In this document: positions 1-9,027 of the stretch, one piece after another
Numbering within the stretch: position 1 is the first letter of the stretch
Layout of the letters: each line of letters starts with the position of its first letter
Assembly: GCF_000422625.1 (NCBI RefSeq)
Contig: NZ_AUGK01000005.1
Coordinates: forward strand, 243,996 to 307,995
Direction of reading: 5' to 3'
Length of the DNA: 64,000 nt
Source of the DNA: Adlercreutzia mucosicola DSM 19490
GTDB lineage: Bacteria > Actinomycetota > Coriobacteriia > Coriobacteriales > Eggerthellaceae
The notes under the pieces: model-generated
What the model was told of the DNA's origin: nothing
The model's input: the letters and a program-made list of their open reading frames with translations, nothing else
Databases searched by the model: none
Made by a program: the position numbers and the translations under genes

Positions 1-113
1 GCCACCGAGGTCTTGCCCGCCCCCATGAAGCCGACGAAGAACACGGGGCGCACCAGGGTGAGCGACTCGGGCTCGGGTGCGCGGCGCGCAGCGCCGGGGT
101 TTCTCCCGCCCAT
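1..113 (-). CDS. aroK: Shikimate kinase, N-terminal part only (cut by window edge)
   Basis: The reading frame begins at an ATG at 113 on the minus strand and runs off the window. The visible 37 residues are a basic, proline-rich leader of about 22 residues, then a hydrophobic strand and a Walker A loop, GFMGAGKTS (residues 28-36), which is typical of shikimate kinases. The start lies one base after the aroC stop, so the two genes are probably translated together. The neighbouring aroC and aroE support a shikimate-pathway role (phosphorylation of shikimate with ATP in the cytoplasm). It could also be the start of a longer fusion with 3-dehydroquinate synthase; the visible part cannot tell. Confidence 0.75.
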   Translation of the reverse strand, partial: MGGRNPGAARRAPEPESLTLVRPVFFVGFMGAGKTSV

Positions 114-114
114 G

Positions 115-1281
115 CTAGCGCCCCATGGTGCGCAGGCGCTGCTTGTAGGCCTTGATGGAGGCCTTGATGTCGGCCATGCAGGTGCTGCCGAAGGCCTCGA
201 TGTAGGCGTTGGCCAAGGCGAAGGCCACCTCCCCCTCGGCCACCACGGCGGCCGCGGGCACCGCGCACACATCCGAGCGCTCCTTGGACGCCTCTTCCGC
301 ATCCAGGGTATCCAGGTTCACCGTGCCGAGCGGCTGCATCAGCGTGGGAATGGGCTTCATGGCCGCGGTCACCACCAGGGGCATGCCGTTGGTCATACCG
401 CCCTCCAGGCCGCCGGCGTTGTTGGACGAGCGCACGAAATCGCCGCCCTCCAGCACGATGGGATCGTGCACCTGGCTGCCCGGACGATCGGCCGCCTTAA
501 ATCCGAGACCGAATTCCACGCCCTTGATAGCGGGGATGGAGAACAGGGCCGCGCCGATGCGGGCAGTGAGGCGATCGGCGCCGCAGGCGTAGGTGCCCAG
601 GCCCGGCACCAGGCCGGTGGCCACGATGCGGAAGGTGCCCCCGAGGCTCTCTCCCGCGTCGCGGGCCTTGTCGATGGCGCGCTTCATGGCCGTGGTGGCC
701 CGCGCATCGGGGCAGCGCATCTCCGACAACTCGATATCGAGCGGCTTGTGCTCGGCGGCATCGGCCATGGTCTCATCGGCCATGGACGCGTCGGCCACCG
801 ACACCACGTAGCTCATCACATCCACGCCCAGCTCGGCCAAAAACTCCCGGGCGATGCCGGCGGCGGCCACGCGGGCCGCCGTCTCGCGGGCGCTCGCCCG
901 CTCTAAGATGTTGCGGCAGTCGTCGGTGTTGGTGCGCAGCACGCCTACCAAATCGGCGTGACCCGGGCGCGGGCACACCTCGCGCACCAGATCAGCGGGA
1001 GCGCTGCCGAAGGGCGCCATGCGATCGGTCCAGTTCTCCCAATCGCGGTTAGCCACCGTAAGGGCGATGGGGCTGCCGATGGTGCGGCCGAAGCGCACAC
1101 CGCTCGTCACCTGCACCGTGTCCTTCTCGATGGCCATGCGGCCGCCCCGGCCGTAACCGGCCTGGCGCCGCGCCAGATCGGCGTTGATGTGCTCCACCGA
1201 CACCGGCAGACCCGCCGGCACGCCCGTCACGATGGCCGTGAGATTCGGCCCGTGACTCTCTCCCGCTGTGATGTATTCCAT
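115..1281 (-). CDS. aroC: Chorismate synthase
   Basis: This 388-residue protein has the full length of bacterial chorismate synthase, which converts 5-enolpyruvylshikimate-3-phosphate to chorismate using reduced FMN in the cytoplasm. The N-terminal signature GESHG is at residues 7-11, the basic RRQAGYGRGGRM segment at 38-49, and the conserved RASARETAARVAAA helix around 128-140. The upstream ATG begins MEYITAG, the usual family start. The stop precedes the aroK start by one base, so aroC-aroK is an operon. A possible -10 TACAAT lies about 55 bp upstream. Confidence 0.97.
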   Translation of the reverse strand: MEYITAGESHGPNLTAIVTGVPAGLPVSVEHINADLARRQAGYGRGGRMAIEKDTVQVTSGVRFGRTIGSPIALTVANRDWENWTDRMAPFGSAPADLVREVCPRPGHADLVGVLRTNTDDCRNILERASARETAARVAAAGIAREFLAELGVDVMSYVVSVADASMADETMADAAEHKPLDIELSEMRCPDARATTAMKRAIDKARDAGESLGGTFRIVATGLVPGLGTYACGADRLTARIGAALFSIPAIKGVEFGLGFKAADRPGSQVHDPIVLEGGDFVRSSNNAGGLEGGMTNGMPLVVTAAMKPIPTLMQPLGTVNLDTLDAEEASKERSDVCAVPAAAVVAEGEVAFALANAYIEAFGSTCMADIKASIKAYKQRLRTMGR

Positions 1282-1334
1282 AGATTCGCTTCCTCACCAA
1301 GGGGGCGCGTGCGCGCCCCGAACGTACGCGCGCT

Positions 1335-1340
1335 ATTGTA
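1335..1340 (-). promoter_or_regulatory. Possible -10 element for aroC
   Basis: On the minus strand the sequence reads TACAAT, about 55 bp upstream of the aroC start and between asnS and aroC. No convincing -35 hexamer is visible at the right distance, so this is only a candidate. Confidence 0.3.
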
Positions 1341-1374
1341 GCGCACTCGGATACCCGGTGAGCAGCGCAAACCC

Positions 1375-2814
1375 CTAGAACTCGGCGTTTCCCACCGTAC
1401 GGGGGTGTGGAATGACGTCGCGGATGTTGCTCACGCCGGTCAGGTACATCACCAAGCGCTCGAAGCCCAGGCCGAAGCCGGCGTGGGAGCAGGTGCCGAA
1501 GCGGCGCAGGTCCAGATAGGCGCGGTACTGCTCGGCCTCCATATCCAACTCGGCGATGCGGCGCTCGAGCACCTCCAGGCGCTCCTCGCGCTGGGACCCG
1601 CCCACGATCTCGCCGATGCCCGGCACGAGGCAGTCCATGGCGGCCACGGTGCGGCCGTCGTCGTTCAAGCGCATGTAGAAGGCCTTGATGGCGGCCGGGT
1701 AGTCGGTCACGAAGGTGGGACAGCCGAAGTGCTCCTCGGTGAGATAGCGCTCGTGCTCGGTCTGCAGGTCGATGCCCCACTCCACAGGGTACTCGAAGGC
1801 GCGGCCGGCGGCCTGGGCGGCCAGCAGGATGTCCACGGCCTCGGTGTAGGTGATGCGAGCGAAGTCGGAGGCGGCCACGTGGGTCAGGCGCTCGATGAGC
1901 CCCTTGTCGACGAACTTGTTCAGCATGGCCAGCTCATCGGGGCAGCGCTCCATCACCTCGGTGATGACGTACTTCAGCATGGCCTCGGCCAGCTCCATGT
2001 CGTCCTCAAGATCGGCGAAGGCGATCTCGGGCTCCACCATCCAGAACTCGGCGGCGTGGCGGGCGGTGTTGGAGTTCTCGGCCCGGAAGGTGGGGCCGAA
2101 GGTGTACACGTCGCCGAAGGCCATGGCGAAGTTCTCGGCGTTCAGCTGGCCGGACACGGTGAGCGACGCCGGCTTGCCGAAGAAGTCGGCGCTCCAATCC
2201 ACTTCGCCGGCGACCAGGGCGCCCTCGCTGGCCGCGGCCGCCTCGACGCTCACGAGCGGCGGGCAGGCCGGATCGATGGTGGTCACGCGGAACATCTCGC
2301 CGGCACCTTCGCAGTCGCTCGCAGTGATAATGGGCGTGTGCACGTAGATGAAGCCGCGGTCCTGGAAGAAGCGGTGGATGGCCCCGGCGGCCACCGAGCG
2401 GATGCGGAACACGGCGCGGAACAGGTTCGTGCGCGGGCGCAGGTGCTGCTGAGTGCGCAGAAACTCCACCGTGGCCCGCTTCTTCTGCAGCGGGTAGTCC
2501 GGCGTGGAGGTGCCCTCCACGCGGATGGAGGCCGCCGCGAGCTCGAAGGGCTGGGGGGCGTCGGGCGTGAGCTTCAGCGCCCCTTCCACCACGAGTGCCG
2601 CCGACACGTTCTGGTGGGCGATCTCGTCGTAGTTCTCCAAGGTGGCGCGGTCCATGACCACCTGCAGGTCCTTGAAGCAGCTGCCGTCGTTCAAGGTGAC
2701 GAAGCCGAAATTCTTCATATCGCGGACCGATTTGACCCATCCGGCCACCGTGACGGCCTTCCCCTCGAAGGCGCCGGCGTCGGCGTAGAGCTGAGCGATC
2801 TTGATGCGGTTCAT
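1375..2814 (-). CDS. asnS: Asparaginyl-tRNA synthetase
   Basis: This 479-residue class IIb aminoacyl-tRNA synthetase charges tRNA-Asn with asparagine. The N-terminal OB-fold anticodon-binding domain (about residues 1-110) contains [17 protein letters not shown]. The catalytic domain follows, with the motif 2 region ([21 protein letters not shown]) and motif 3 near the C-terminus ([13 protein letters not shown], about 448-460). AsnS and AspS are related; the long insert between motifs 1 and 2 and the C-terminal [10 protein letters not shown] fit AsnS. It sits between aroE and aroC, but the two gaps of about 90 bp suggest its own promoter; a TATCAT-like -10 is seen upstream of the start. Confidence 0.95.
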   Translation of the reverse strand: MNRIKIAQLYADAGAFEGKAVTVAGWVKSVRDMKNFGFVTLNDGSCFKDLQVVMDRATLENYDEIAHQNVSAALVVEGALKLTPDAPQPFELAAASIRVEGTSTPDYPLQKKRATVEFLRTQQHLRPRTNLFRAVFRIRSVAAGAIHRFFQDRGFIYVHTPIITASDCEGAGEMFRVTTIDPACPPLVSVEAAAASEGALVAGEVDWSADFFGKPASLTVSGQLNAENFAMAFGDVYTFGPTFRAENSNTARHAAEFWMVEPEIAFADLEDDMELAEAMLKYVITEVMERCPDELAMLNKFVDKGLIERLTHVAASDFARITYTEAVDILLAAQAAGRAFEYPVEWGIDLQTEHERYLTEEHFGCPTFVTDYPAAIKAFYMRLNDDGRTVAAMDCLVPGIGEIVGGSQREERLEVLERRIAELDMEAEQYRAYLDLRRFGTCSHAGFGLGFERLVMYLTGVSNIRDVIPHPRTVGNAEF

Positions 2815-2905
2815 AGATGCGCGACCTTTCCCCGTAGGTGTGTTTTCCGTTCCGGCTATGATAGCAGGACGACGCGCCCGCGCCTATGCCCCCGCGCTCG
2901 GAATG

Positions 2906-3832
2906 CTACCGATCGAACCCCGCGGCATCGGCCATGATGGCGAACAGCTCGTCCTCGGGAATATCGAGGGCGGCCGTCTCGGTGATGTCGCGCAGGATGC
3001 CCACGGTGACCACGGCCTGGCCCACCAGCATGCCCGCCCCGTCGAAGAAGGTGCAGCCGGCCTCGCGCGCCGCAGCGGCCAGGGCCGTCTCGCCGTGGCC
3101 GTACACCACGTCGAACACCGTCTGGTCCGCACGGAGCAGGGCCGTATCGAAGGGGGCTCCATCGCCCTCGTTCATGCCAAGGGGCGTGGCGTCGATGATG
3201 ATGTCGGCCCCGGCGATGGCCTGGCGCGATGTGTCGTAGCTGCCGTAGCGGAAGTTCACTTGCTTATACACCTCGGCGAAGCTGAGATGGTGCTCGCGCA
3301 GGGCCGGCATGTCCACGATGCGGCCCACCATCTCCCCCAGCTCGTCCGCATAGGTGCGCAGCACCTCGTGGGAGCGCTCCACGCTGCGGCCCACAAGCAC
3401 CACTTCGGCCGGTCCCGCCTGGGCCACGGCGTGCAGGATGGACAGCGACGTGGGACCCGTGCCGCAGACGACGACCGACGCGCCCTTGAACGTCACGCCC
3501 TCGCGCTCCAGAGAGGCCACGCAGCCCTGGCCGTCGGTGTTGTAGGCGATAAGCGTGCCGCCCTTGTTCGCCAGCACGTTGGCCCCGTGGGCTAGACGGG
3601 CCGAGGCCGCCTGCACGTCGGCCGCCGCGAGGGCCGCCGGCTTGTAGGGCGTGGTGATGTTGATGGAGAGGAAGTCGCGCTCGGCCAGGAAGCGCTCGGC
3701 CTGGGCCGGCTCGGGCAGATCCCGGGCCCCGTAGACCCAGGGCAGCCCCGCCCGCTTGAACACGGCGTTGTACATAACCGGCGACTTGGAATGCCCGATG
3801 GGATGCCCCAGGATGTACAGATGCTCGGTCAC
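2906..3832 (-). CDS. aroE: Shikimate dehydrogenase
   Basis: The 308-residue protein reduces 3-dehydroshikimate to shikimate with NADPH. The substrate-binding motif GHSKSP lies at residues 13-18, followed by the catalytic-lysine region NITTPYKPAAL; the nucleotide-binding loop is VVCGTGPTS and a conserved DATPLGM comes later. I chose the GTG at 3832: it gives the family N-terminus (MTEHLYILGHPIGHSKSP) and overlaps the upstream phosphatase stop by four bases (GTGA), which implies translational coupling. The open frame continues upstream, but that part overlaps the phosphatase gene and is not family sequence. With aroC and aroK nearby this is probably the biosynthetic AroE rather than a quinate or YdiB-type enzyme. 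Confidence 0.93.
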   Translation of the reverse strand: MTEHLYILGHPIGHSKSPVMYNAVFKRAGLPWVYGARDLPEPAQAERFLAERDFLSINITTPYKPAALAAADVQAASARLAHGANVLANKGGTLIAYNTDGQGCVASLEREGVTFKGASVVVCGTGPTSLSILHAVAQAGPAEVVLVGRSVERSHEVLRTYADELGEMVGRIVDMPALREHHLSFAEVYKQVNFRYGSYDTSRQAIAGADIIIDATPLGMNEGDGAPFDTALLRADQTVFDVVYGHGETALAAAAREAGCTFFDGAGMLVGQAVVTVGILRDITETAALDIPEDELFAIMADAAGFDR

Positions 3833-4362
3833 GGCCGCTCTCCTTCCGCTTGTTGGATGTTCGCGACGGGCTCCGGCGCCCGATCGCCCAAAATGGCGCG
3901 CTCCACGTTGCGCAGCAGCAGCGTGTGGGGCAGATCCTGCTCCACCAAAGGCTGCAGCATGTAGGCGGGAAGGCCCGCAACGTGGGCCCCCAGCACATCG
4001 GTGGCCAGCTGGTCGCCGATGACCACGGTGTCGCGCCGAGTCGCCCCCAGCTTCCGCATAGCCGCGAGAAAGGCCGGCGGCAGGGGCTTCATCGCCTTGG
4101 CCACCACGGGCATCATAAGCTCCGCGCCCAAGCGATGGGGGGTGTCGTGCCAGTTGTTCGACACCAGGCAGAACGCCACCCCGGCCTCCCGGGCGCGCCC
4201 GAGCCACATCCCCACGTCGCGGGGAATCTCGCGGGTATCGCGGGCGAGGATGGTGTTGTCGATGTCGAGCAGCACGTGGATGCGGCCGCAGCCGATAAGA
4301 TCGCGGTCGATGTCCACGCAGGTGATGCGCGAGAAGTACCGGTCGGGAGTGAGCAGGGCCAT
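3829..4362 (-). CDS. YqeG-family HAD phosphatase
   Basis: This 177-residue protein is a compact HAD-superfamily IIIA phosphatase. The nucleophile motif is LLDIDNTIL, motif II is CLVSNN, a lysine follows in AKAMKPLP, and the acidic motif IV is VVIGDQLATDV. These features and the length match the YqeG group (phosphatidylglycerophosphatase-like in some bacteria); the substrate here is unknown. The chosen ATG at 4362 gives MALLTPDRYFSRITCVDID, a typical family start; a longer upstream frame overlaps mltG and is low-complexity shadow sequence. It overlaps aroE by four bases, and in many Gram-positive genomes yqeG is also joined to aroE. Confidence 0.88.
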   Translation of the reverse strand: MALLTPDRYFSRITCVDIDRDLIGCGRIHVLLDIDNTILARDTREIPRDVGMWLGRAREAGVAFCLVSNNWHDTPHRLGAELMMPVVAKAMKPLPPAFLAAMRKLGATRRDTVVIGDQLATDVLGAHVAGLPAYMLQPLVEQDLPHTLLLRNVERAILGDRAPEPVANIQQAEGERP

Positions 4363-4384
4363 GGGCGCGACGGGGGCGGTCGGC

Positions 4385-5575
4385 CTACTTGGAGCCGCCG
4401 TCGCCGGCATCGGCATTGCCCGTGCCGCCGGAATGATCGGCGATGGCCTGCTGGTGCTGTTCGTAGGTCTCGCTGAAGTAGTGCTGCACCACGCCGTTCT
4501 CATCGGGCGCGAAGTAGAAGAACATGTCGTTGGTCTCCAGCGGCGCGCACACGGCCTCCAAGCTGGCCAGGCCCGGCGAGCAGATGGGCGTGGGCGGCAG
4601 ACCCTCGTTGGTGTAGGTGCTGTAGGGATCGTCGGCGTGCACCTCCTCGCCCGTGGGGTCGTGGCCCACCACGTAGGCGGTGGTGGCGTCGGACTCCAGG
4701 TAGGGGCGGTCGGATGCCAGGCGGTTGTAGAACACGCCGGCCACATGGGCCCGCACCTCGGCGTCGTCTGAGGACTCCTTCGCCACGATGGAGGCCAAAG
4801 TCACCGTCTGGTACAGGTTCAGGCCCTGGCTCTCGGGGAAGGCGTAGGACAAATTCGCCGTTTCCTTGGCGAACTGGTCCAGCATCATGCGCACCACGGC
4901 CTCGGCGTCCATGTCCTCGGTCACGCCGTAGGTCTTGGGGAACAAAAAGCCCTCGAGGGAGTTGATGCCCGCCGTCTCCAGGAACGGGTAGTCGCCCGCG
5001 TAGGTGCTGGCATCCGACGAGGCATCCAGGAAGGACTGGGCCGTCACACGCCCGCCCGTGGCCTCTTCCACGAGCGCCGCCAAAGCCTCGCGGGTGATGT
5101 CCTCGGGCACGGCCAGCTTATCGCCCACGAAGGCGGGACCGGCCATGATGGTCTGTACCAGCTGCTCGGGGGTGCTGCCGCCGGCGAAGGTGTAGGTGCC
5201 GGGAATGAGCGAGGAGGCCGCCTCCAGGCGGTTCACCTCGTTCACGAAATCCTGGGATGTGGCCACCAGCTTCGCCGCCACGAGCGCCTCGCCGATGGAC
5301 GACGCGCTCTCCCCCTCCTCGATGGTCACCTCCACCGACTGACCCTCGGGCAGAAGCTCTACCTGGGGCGTGCAGCCGCGGAAGAGGAAGAAGGCGCCCA
5401 CGGCCAGCACGATCACGATGAGCACCGCCACGAAGATGGCCGGCTTCGGATCGCGCCTGGGCATGATGGCGCTGGTGTCGTAGGTGCGGAACTCCCGATC
5501 GCCCTTGGCATGGGCCGCGCGGGCCGCATGGGTGGGACGGGAGGAATAGGTCACGGTCTTCTTGTGAAGGGCCAC
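4385..5575 (-). CDS. mltG: Endolytic murein transglycosylase MltG (YceG-like)
   Basis: The 396-residue protein is a single-pass membrane lytic transglycosylase that cuts nascent glycan strands and helps set their length. A cytoplasmic basic tail (1-45) is followed by one membrane helix (about 46-66), a LysM-like segment, and the YceG domain with the catalytic glutamate in TLASIVAKESSDD and the conserved HVAGVFYNRL. The GTG at 5575 is preferred because an AGGAGAAAGG ribosome site lies a few bases upstream; the frame extends further but without a site. It lies between ruvX and the yqeG-like gene on the same strand, an order common in Gram-positive bacteria. Confidence 0.93.
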   Translation of the reverse strand: MALHKKTVTYSSRPTHAARAAHAKGDREFRTYDTSAIMPRRDPKPAIFVAVLIVIVLAVGAFFLFRGCTPQVELLPEGQSVEVTIEEGESASSIGEALVAAKLVATSQDFVNEVNRLEAASSLIPGTYTFAGGSTPEQLVQTIMAGPAFVGDKLAVPEDITREALAALVEEATGGRVTAQSFLDASSDASTYAGDYPFLETAGINSLEGFLFPKTYGVTEDMDAEAVVRMMLDQFAKETANLSYAFPESQGLNLYQTVTLASIVAKESSDDAEVRAHVAGVFYNRLASDRPYLESDATTAYVVGHDPTGEEVHADDPYSTYTNEGLPPTPICSPGLASLEAVCAPLETNDMFFYFAPDENGVVQHYFSETYEQHQQAIADHSGGTGNADAGDGGSK

Positions 5576-5634
5576 GAGACAGCCTTTCTCCTGGATGGCC
5601 GACCGAAAGGCGGGATGCCGGCGCGGCGCCTCCC

Positions 5635-6051
5635 CTAGGCGCGGGCGCGCTCGTCGAGCCACGATTGCAAAAACAAACTCGCGGCTATCATATCCACTTT
5701 TCCGCGCATCTCGCGCTCGCTTAGGCCCTTTTCACGCAAACTCCGCTTGGCCTCGGCCGAACTCAGGCGCTCATCTGCGAAAACATGGGGAATGCCGCAG
5801 GCGGCGCTGATGGCGGCGGCCACCTTGCGGATGCGGGCCGCCTGGGGGCCCTCCTCGCCGGCCAGGGTGCGGGGCAGCCCGCAGACGAGCAGCTCCGGCT
5901 CCCAATCTTCCAGCAGGCGCCGGAAGGGCTTGGCCGCGCCCGTCACCTCGGCGGCCGGCAGCACGCACACGGGGCTTGCCACCCGCTCGCCGGGATCGCT
6001 CACGGCCACCCCCACGCGCACTTCCCCGATATCGAGCGCCATGACGCGCAC
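5635..6051 (-). CDS. ruvX: Putative pre-16S rRNA nuclease / Holliday junction resolvase-like YqgF
   Basis: The 138-residue protein has the RNase H-like YqgF fold: the first acidic residue is in MALDIGEVRVGVAVSDP, FADERLSSAEA follows, and the last acidic residue is in KVDMIAASLFLQSWL. The family matures 16S rRNA 5' ends and was earlier proposed to resolve Holliday junctions. The GTG at 6051 gives the usual MRVMALDIG start and leaves two bases after the upstream TelA-like stop; an ATG at 6042 is an alternative. It precedes mltG on the same strand. Confidence 0.9.
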   Translation of the reverse strand: MRVMALDIGEVRVGVAVSDPGERVASPVCVLPAAEVTGAAKPFRRLLEDWEPELLVCGLPRTLAGEEGPQAARIRKVAAAISAACGIPHVFADERLSSAEAKRSLREKGLSEREMRGKVDMIAASLFLQSWLDERARA

Positions 6052-6053
6052 GG

Positions 6054-7202
6054 CTAGCGCACCTCCAGCAGTTTCTGGCGCAGCTCCGCTTCCATGCGGC
6101 GCATCTCCACCTCGGCCTCGGCGCGCTTGGCGCGGCCCTCGGCCTGGATCTTCATCACCTCGTCGAAGGTCTGGATGAGGTTCTCGTTGGTGGCCTTCAG
6201 AGTCTCGATGTCCACGATGCCCCGCTCGGACTCGCGGGCCACCTCCACCGTAGACTGCTTCAATTTCTCGGCGTTCTTGCGCAGAAGCTCGTTGGTCATG
6301 TCGGTGACGGCGGACTGGGCGCGCAGGGCCGCCTCGTTGTTGGCCAGCCCTAAGGCCAGCAGCATCTGGCTCTTCCACAGCGGGATGGTGTTCACCAGCG
6401 TCGTCTGGATCTTCTCGATCATGAGCATCTCGTTGTTCTGCACGAGACGGATCTGCGGAGCCATCTGCATGGCCACGGTGCGGGACAGATCAAGGTCGGA
6501 GAGCTTCTTCTCGAACCGGTTGCAGGCCGCCGACAGCTTCTGCACCGCCTCGGCGTCCTCCGTGGAAGCCGACGCTTGGGCCTTGGCGGCCAACGCGGCC
6601 AGCTCGCCCTCGCGCACCTCGGCCAGACGCTGGCGGCCGGCCAACAGGTACATGGTCAGTTCCTTGAAGTAGGTGAGGTTCAGCTCGTAGAGCTTGTCCA
6701 TGGTGGCGGCGTCCTTCATGAGGGTCACCTGGTGGGCCTCCAGGGCCTGGGCGATCCTGTCCACGTTGGCCTCGGCGCTGTCGTAGCGGGCCTTCAGGGC
6801 CACGATCTTGTTCGCCTGGCGCTTGAACAGGCCGAAGAGGCCCTTTTCCTCATCGTCGGTATCGAAGCTCTTCAGCTCGGTCACCACCGACGCGATCAGG
6901 TTGCCGGCCTCGCCCAAGTCCTGGGTGCGCACCTTCGACAGGGCCGTCTCCGAGAACGACGCCATCTTCTTCTGGGCGCCCGACCCGAAGGTGAGCACCT
7001 GCTGGGAGTTGGCGATGTCGATCTGCTGGGCGAAGGCGTCCACCTGGGCCAGCTCTTCGGCCGAGAGAGAATCGGCGAGGGAGGGGGCGGGTGGGGCCTC
7101 CACCTCGATGATGGACGCCTTGACGGCGGTGTCCTCGACCACCGGGTCCAGCGTGAGGGTGGGAGCGGGAATGTTCGTGAGGTTCGTCAGCTCGTCGTTC
7201 AT
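6054..7202 (-). CDS. Toxic anion resistance protein, TelA family
   Basis: The 382-residue soluble, mostly helical protein matches the TelA/KlaA family. Family features include the long coiled-coil-rich core with LTMYLLAGRQRLAEVREGEL and the QMAPQIRLVQNNEMLMIEKIQTT segment. Members are linked to tellurite or other envelope stress tolerance, but their biochemical role is unknown. The next gene upstream (7271-8878) resembles XpaC, and telA-xpaC pairs are a recurrent arrangement, so the two probably act together at the membrane. An RBS (AAAGGAACTCCC) precedes the ATG. Confidence 0.88.
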   Translation of the reverse strand: MNDELTNLTNIPAPTLTLDPVVEDTAVKASIIEVEAPPAPSLADSLSAEELAQVDAFAQQIDIANSQQVLTFGSGAQKKMASFSETALSKVRTQDLGEAGNLIASVVTELKSFDTDDEEKGLFGLFKRQANKIVALKARYDSAEANVDRIAQALEAHQVTLMKDAATMDKLYELNLTYFKELTMYLLAGRQRLAEVREGELAALAAKAQASASTEDAEAVQKLSAACNRFEKKLSDLDLSRTVAMQMAPQIRLVQNNEMLMIEKIQTTLVNTIPLWKSQMLLALGLANNEAALRAQSAVTDMTNELLRKNAEKLKQSTVEVARESERGIVDIETLKATNENLIQTFDEVMKIQAEGRAKRAEAEVEMRRMEAELRQKLLEVR

Positions 7203-7270
7203 GGGAGTTCCTTTCGAAAACGGGGGCGGTCGGCGGGGCGGACGCGCCCCGGGCGAAAGTCGCGGGTCGG

Positions 7271-8878
7271 TCAGGGCTTCACGTCGAAGGGACCCTCGGT
7301 CAGCCCCTCTTGGGCCAGCATGGCGTGGAGCACCGAGATGTCGGCGGACACGTCGAGGGACAGGTCCTGGTAGGTGTCGTCGAGGAGCTTCTCGAAGGCG
7401 CCGTGGAGCACTCCCAAGGTATGCTCGATCTCGCGGCGCGAGGAAGAGATGTTCTCGCCTTGCACCGGCTGCTCTTCCAGGCTCTCGTAGGCCGCGAGCA
7501 GCTTCACCGTGGTGGGCAGGTAGTAGGCAGTCAGGCGGTCGAGGCCGTCGATGACGGAGGGCTCCTCCTCGGCTCGGGCGAGGATGCGGGCCACCACCTC
7601 CTCGATGGCCACGATGCGCGCGCTCACGGCCGCGTCATCGATGGCCTCGTCCAGCGGCCGCAGCTGGGCCAGGTAGTCCTGGCCCTTCACAATGAAGGCG
7701 CGCTGCTCGGGGGTGAGGCGGTCGCTCAGGTCGCGCTCGCGGCTCTGGCGCGCGGCGGCCTCGGCGGCCCGGGCTGCGTCAGCGGCGCGCTGGCTCTCGG
7801 CGATCTGGCGCTGATGCTGCTGGAGCGCGCGGTACTGGCGATAGGCGTCGTCGGTCACCATGAGGGTGGTGTCCTCCTCATCGATGCGCCCCCGGGGAAT
7901 GAGCCCGCGTCTGATCAGCTTGCGCGCCTGGGCGCGGGCCTTGGGCCGGCTGATCAGGGCGCGGTCGGCAATGTCGTCGAAGGTGCAGGCCTCGCGGTCG
8001 CCAAAGACGCGCCGGAACGACTTGAGCTGCGAGGCCGTGCGCAAGCGATCGATGCCTCCGGCCAGCAGCGCCGCCCCGGCCGCCGTGAGCGTGCCGAACA
8101 ACACCGCCGTCACCACGCCGGCCGGACCCGCGGCCAGCCCCGTGACGATGCCCACGGCCGTAAAAATGCCGAAGGCGAAGGTGCACGCGCCGCCGATGGC
8201 CGTCATGATGACACCGGACGCCGTCAAGCCGCCGGACGAGCGGAACCGCCCCTTGGCAAGGGCCGTGGGGCCGGGGTAGGCCGGCGCGGGAGCGGAAGCG
8301 GCGGGGATGCCCCAGCCGCCGTTGGCCGGAGGCCGAGTCTGGGCTTGGGCGGCTGCCTGGGCCTGGGCGGCGCGGTACTGGGCCTCGGCCGCCTTGCGCT
8401 CCCGCTTGGCCTGGCGCTTGCGGGCCTTCGCCTGGCGCTTGCGGGCCATCTCCTCGTAGGCTTTCAGATTGTCCTCGGGCTTCGATCCCAGGGCTTCGGC
8501 CACCTCACAGGCACCCTTCTCCACCGCCTTGGCGAACTGGGAGAACGCTTTGTCCACCGAGTGGCACAAACGCTCGAAGTCCTTGGGTGACATGCCGGGC
8601 ACCGGGCTGGCGCCGGGGCGGGTCGCCCAGGGCCCCGCCGAGGCGGAACCTGGGCCCGATGCCTTCGCGCCACCGGGCGAGCCCGCAGGGCCGGCCCCGT
8701 TGGGGACGCCGCCGCCCGCGGGATTTCCCCAGCCCGCACCGCTCGCATTCTGGAACTCGTCGGGAGTCTCGTACACGTACTCGGGCCCGGGCTGCTGCGG
8801 AACACCCGGCTGCTGCGGCCGGCCGGCGCCGTTGCGGGGCCGCTGCGGCCCTCCCGTTCCCGGACTCTGCGGATTCAT
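7271..8878 (-). CDS. XpaC-like membrane protein paired with TelA
   Basis: The 535-residue protein has three parts. The N-terminal about 200 residues are low-complexity (Pro, Gly, Ala, Gln) with a basic coiled-coil rich in KRQAKARKRQAKRERKAAEAQ. Two membrane helices follow (about residues 215-280, rich in Gly and Ala). A helical C-terminal domain holds CTFDDIADRALISRPKAR, a wHTH-like segment also found in the 5-bromo-4-chloroindolyl-phosphate-hydrolysis protein (XpaC) family. Function is unknown. The downstream telA-like gene supports the assignment. A GGGAG site precedes the ATG, and a TAATAT -10-like sequence lies near 8939-8944. Confidence 0.7.
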   Translation of the reverse strand: MNPQSPGTGGPQRPRNGAGRPQQPGVPQQPGPEYVYETPDEFQNASGAGWGNPAGGGVPNGAGPAGSPGGAKASGPGSASAGPWATRPGASPVPGMSPKDFERLCHSVDKAFSQFAKAVEKGACEVAEALGSKPEDNLKAYEEMARKRQAKARKRQAKRERKAAEAQYRAAQAQAAAQAQTRPPANGGWGIPAASAPAPAYPGPTALAKGRFRSSGGLTASGVIMTAIGGACTFAFGIFTAVGIVTGLAAGPAGVVTAVLFGTLTAAGAALLAGGIDRLRTASQLKSFRRVFGDREACTFDDIADRALISRPKARAQARKLIRRGLIPRGRIDEEDTTLMVTDDAYRQYRALQQHQRQIAESQRAADAARAAEAAARQSRERDLSDRLTPEQRAFIVKGQDYLAQLRPLDEAIDDAAVSARIVAIEEVVARILARAEEEPSVIDGLDRLTAYYLPTTVKLLAAYESLEEQPVQGENISSSRREIEHTLGVLHGAFEKLLDDTYQDLSLDVSADISVLHAMLAQEGLTEGPFDVKP

Positions 8879-9027
8879 GCGGCAAAACTCCCAACCTGCT
8901 GGCGCGGCCCCAAGCCGCGCATCGTCATTTTCCCCGCCATATTACCACGGACTAGGCCCACCGCCGCCCATCCCACGCAATCAGCAAGGGGCCGCATGAA
9001 AAGCGGTGAAGCGATTGCAGACGCGGA

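Noticed and set aside
1405..2937. 510-codon plus-strand open frame opposite asnS
   Set aside because: Antisense shadow with His and Gly-rich sequence; asnS is certain.
3829..4207. Longer aroE with an N-terminal extension
   Set aside because: The extension lies in the phosphatase gene in another frame and gives low-complexity sequence; the GTG start matches the family.
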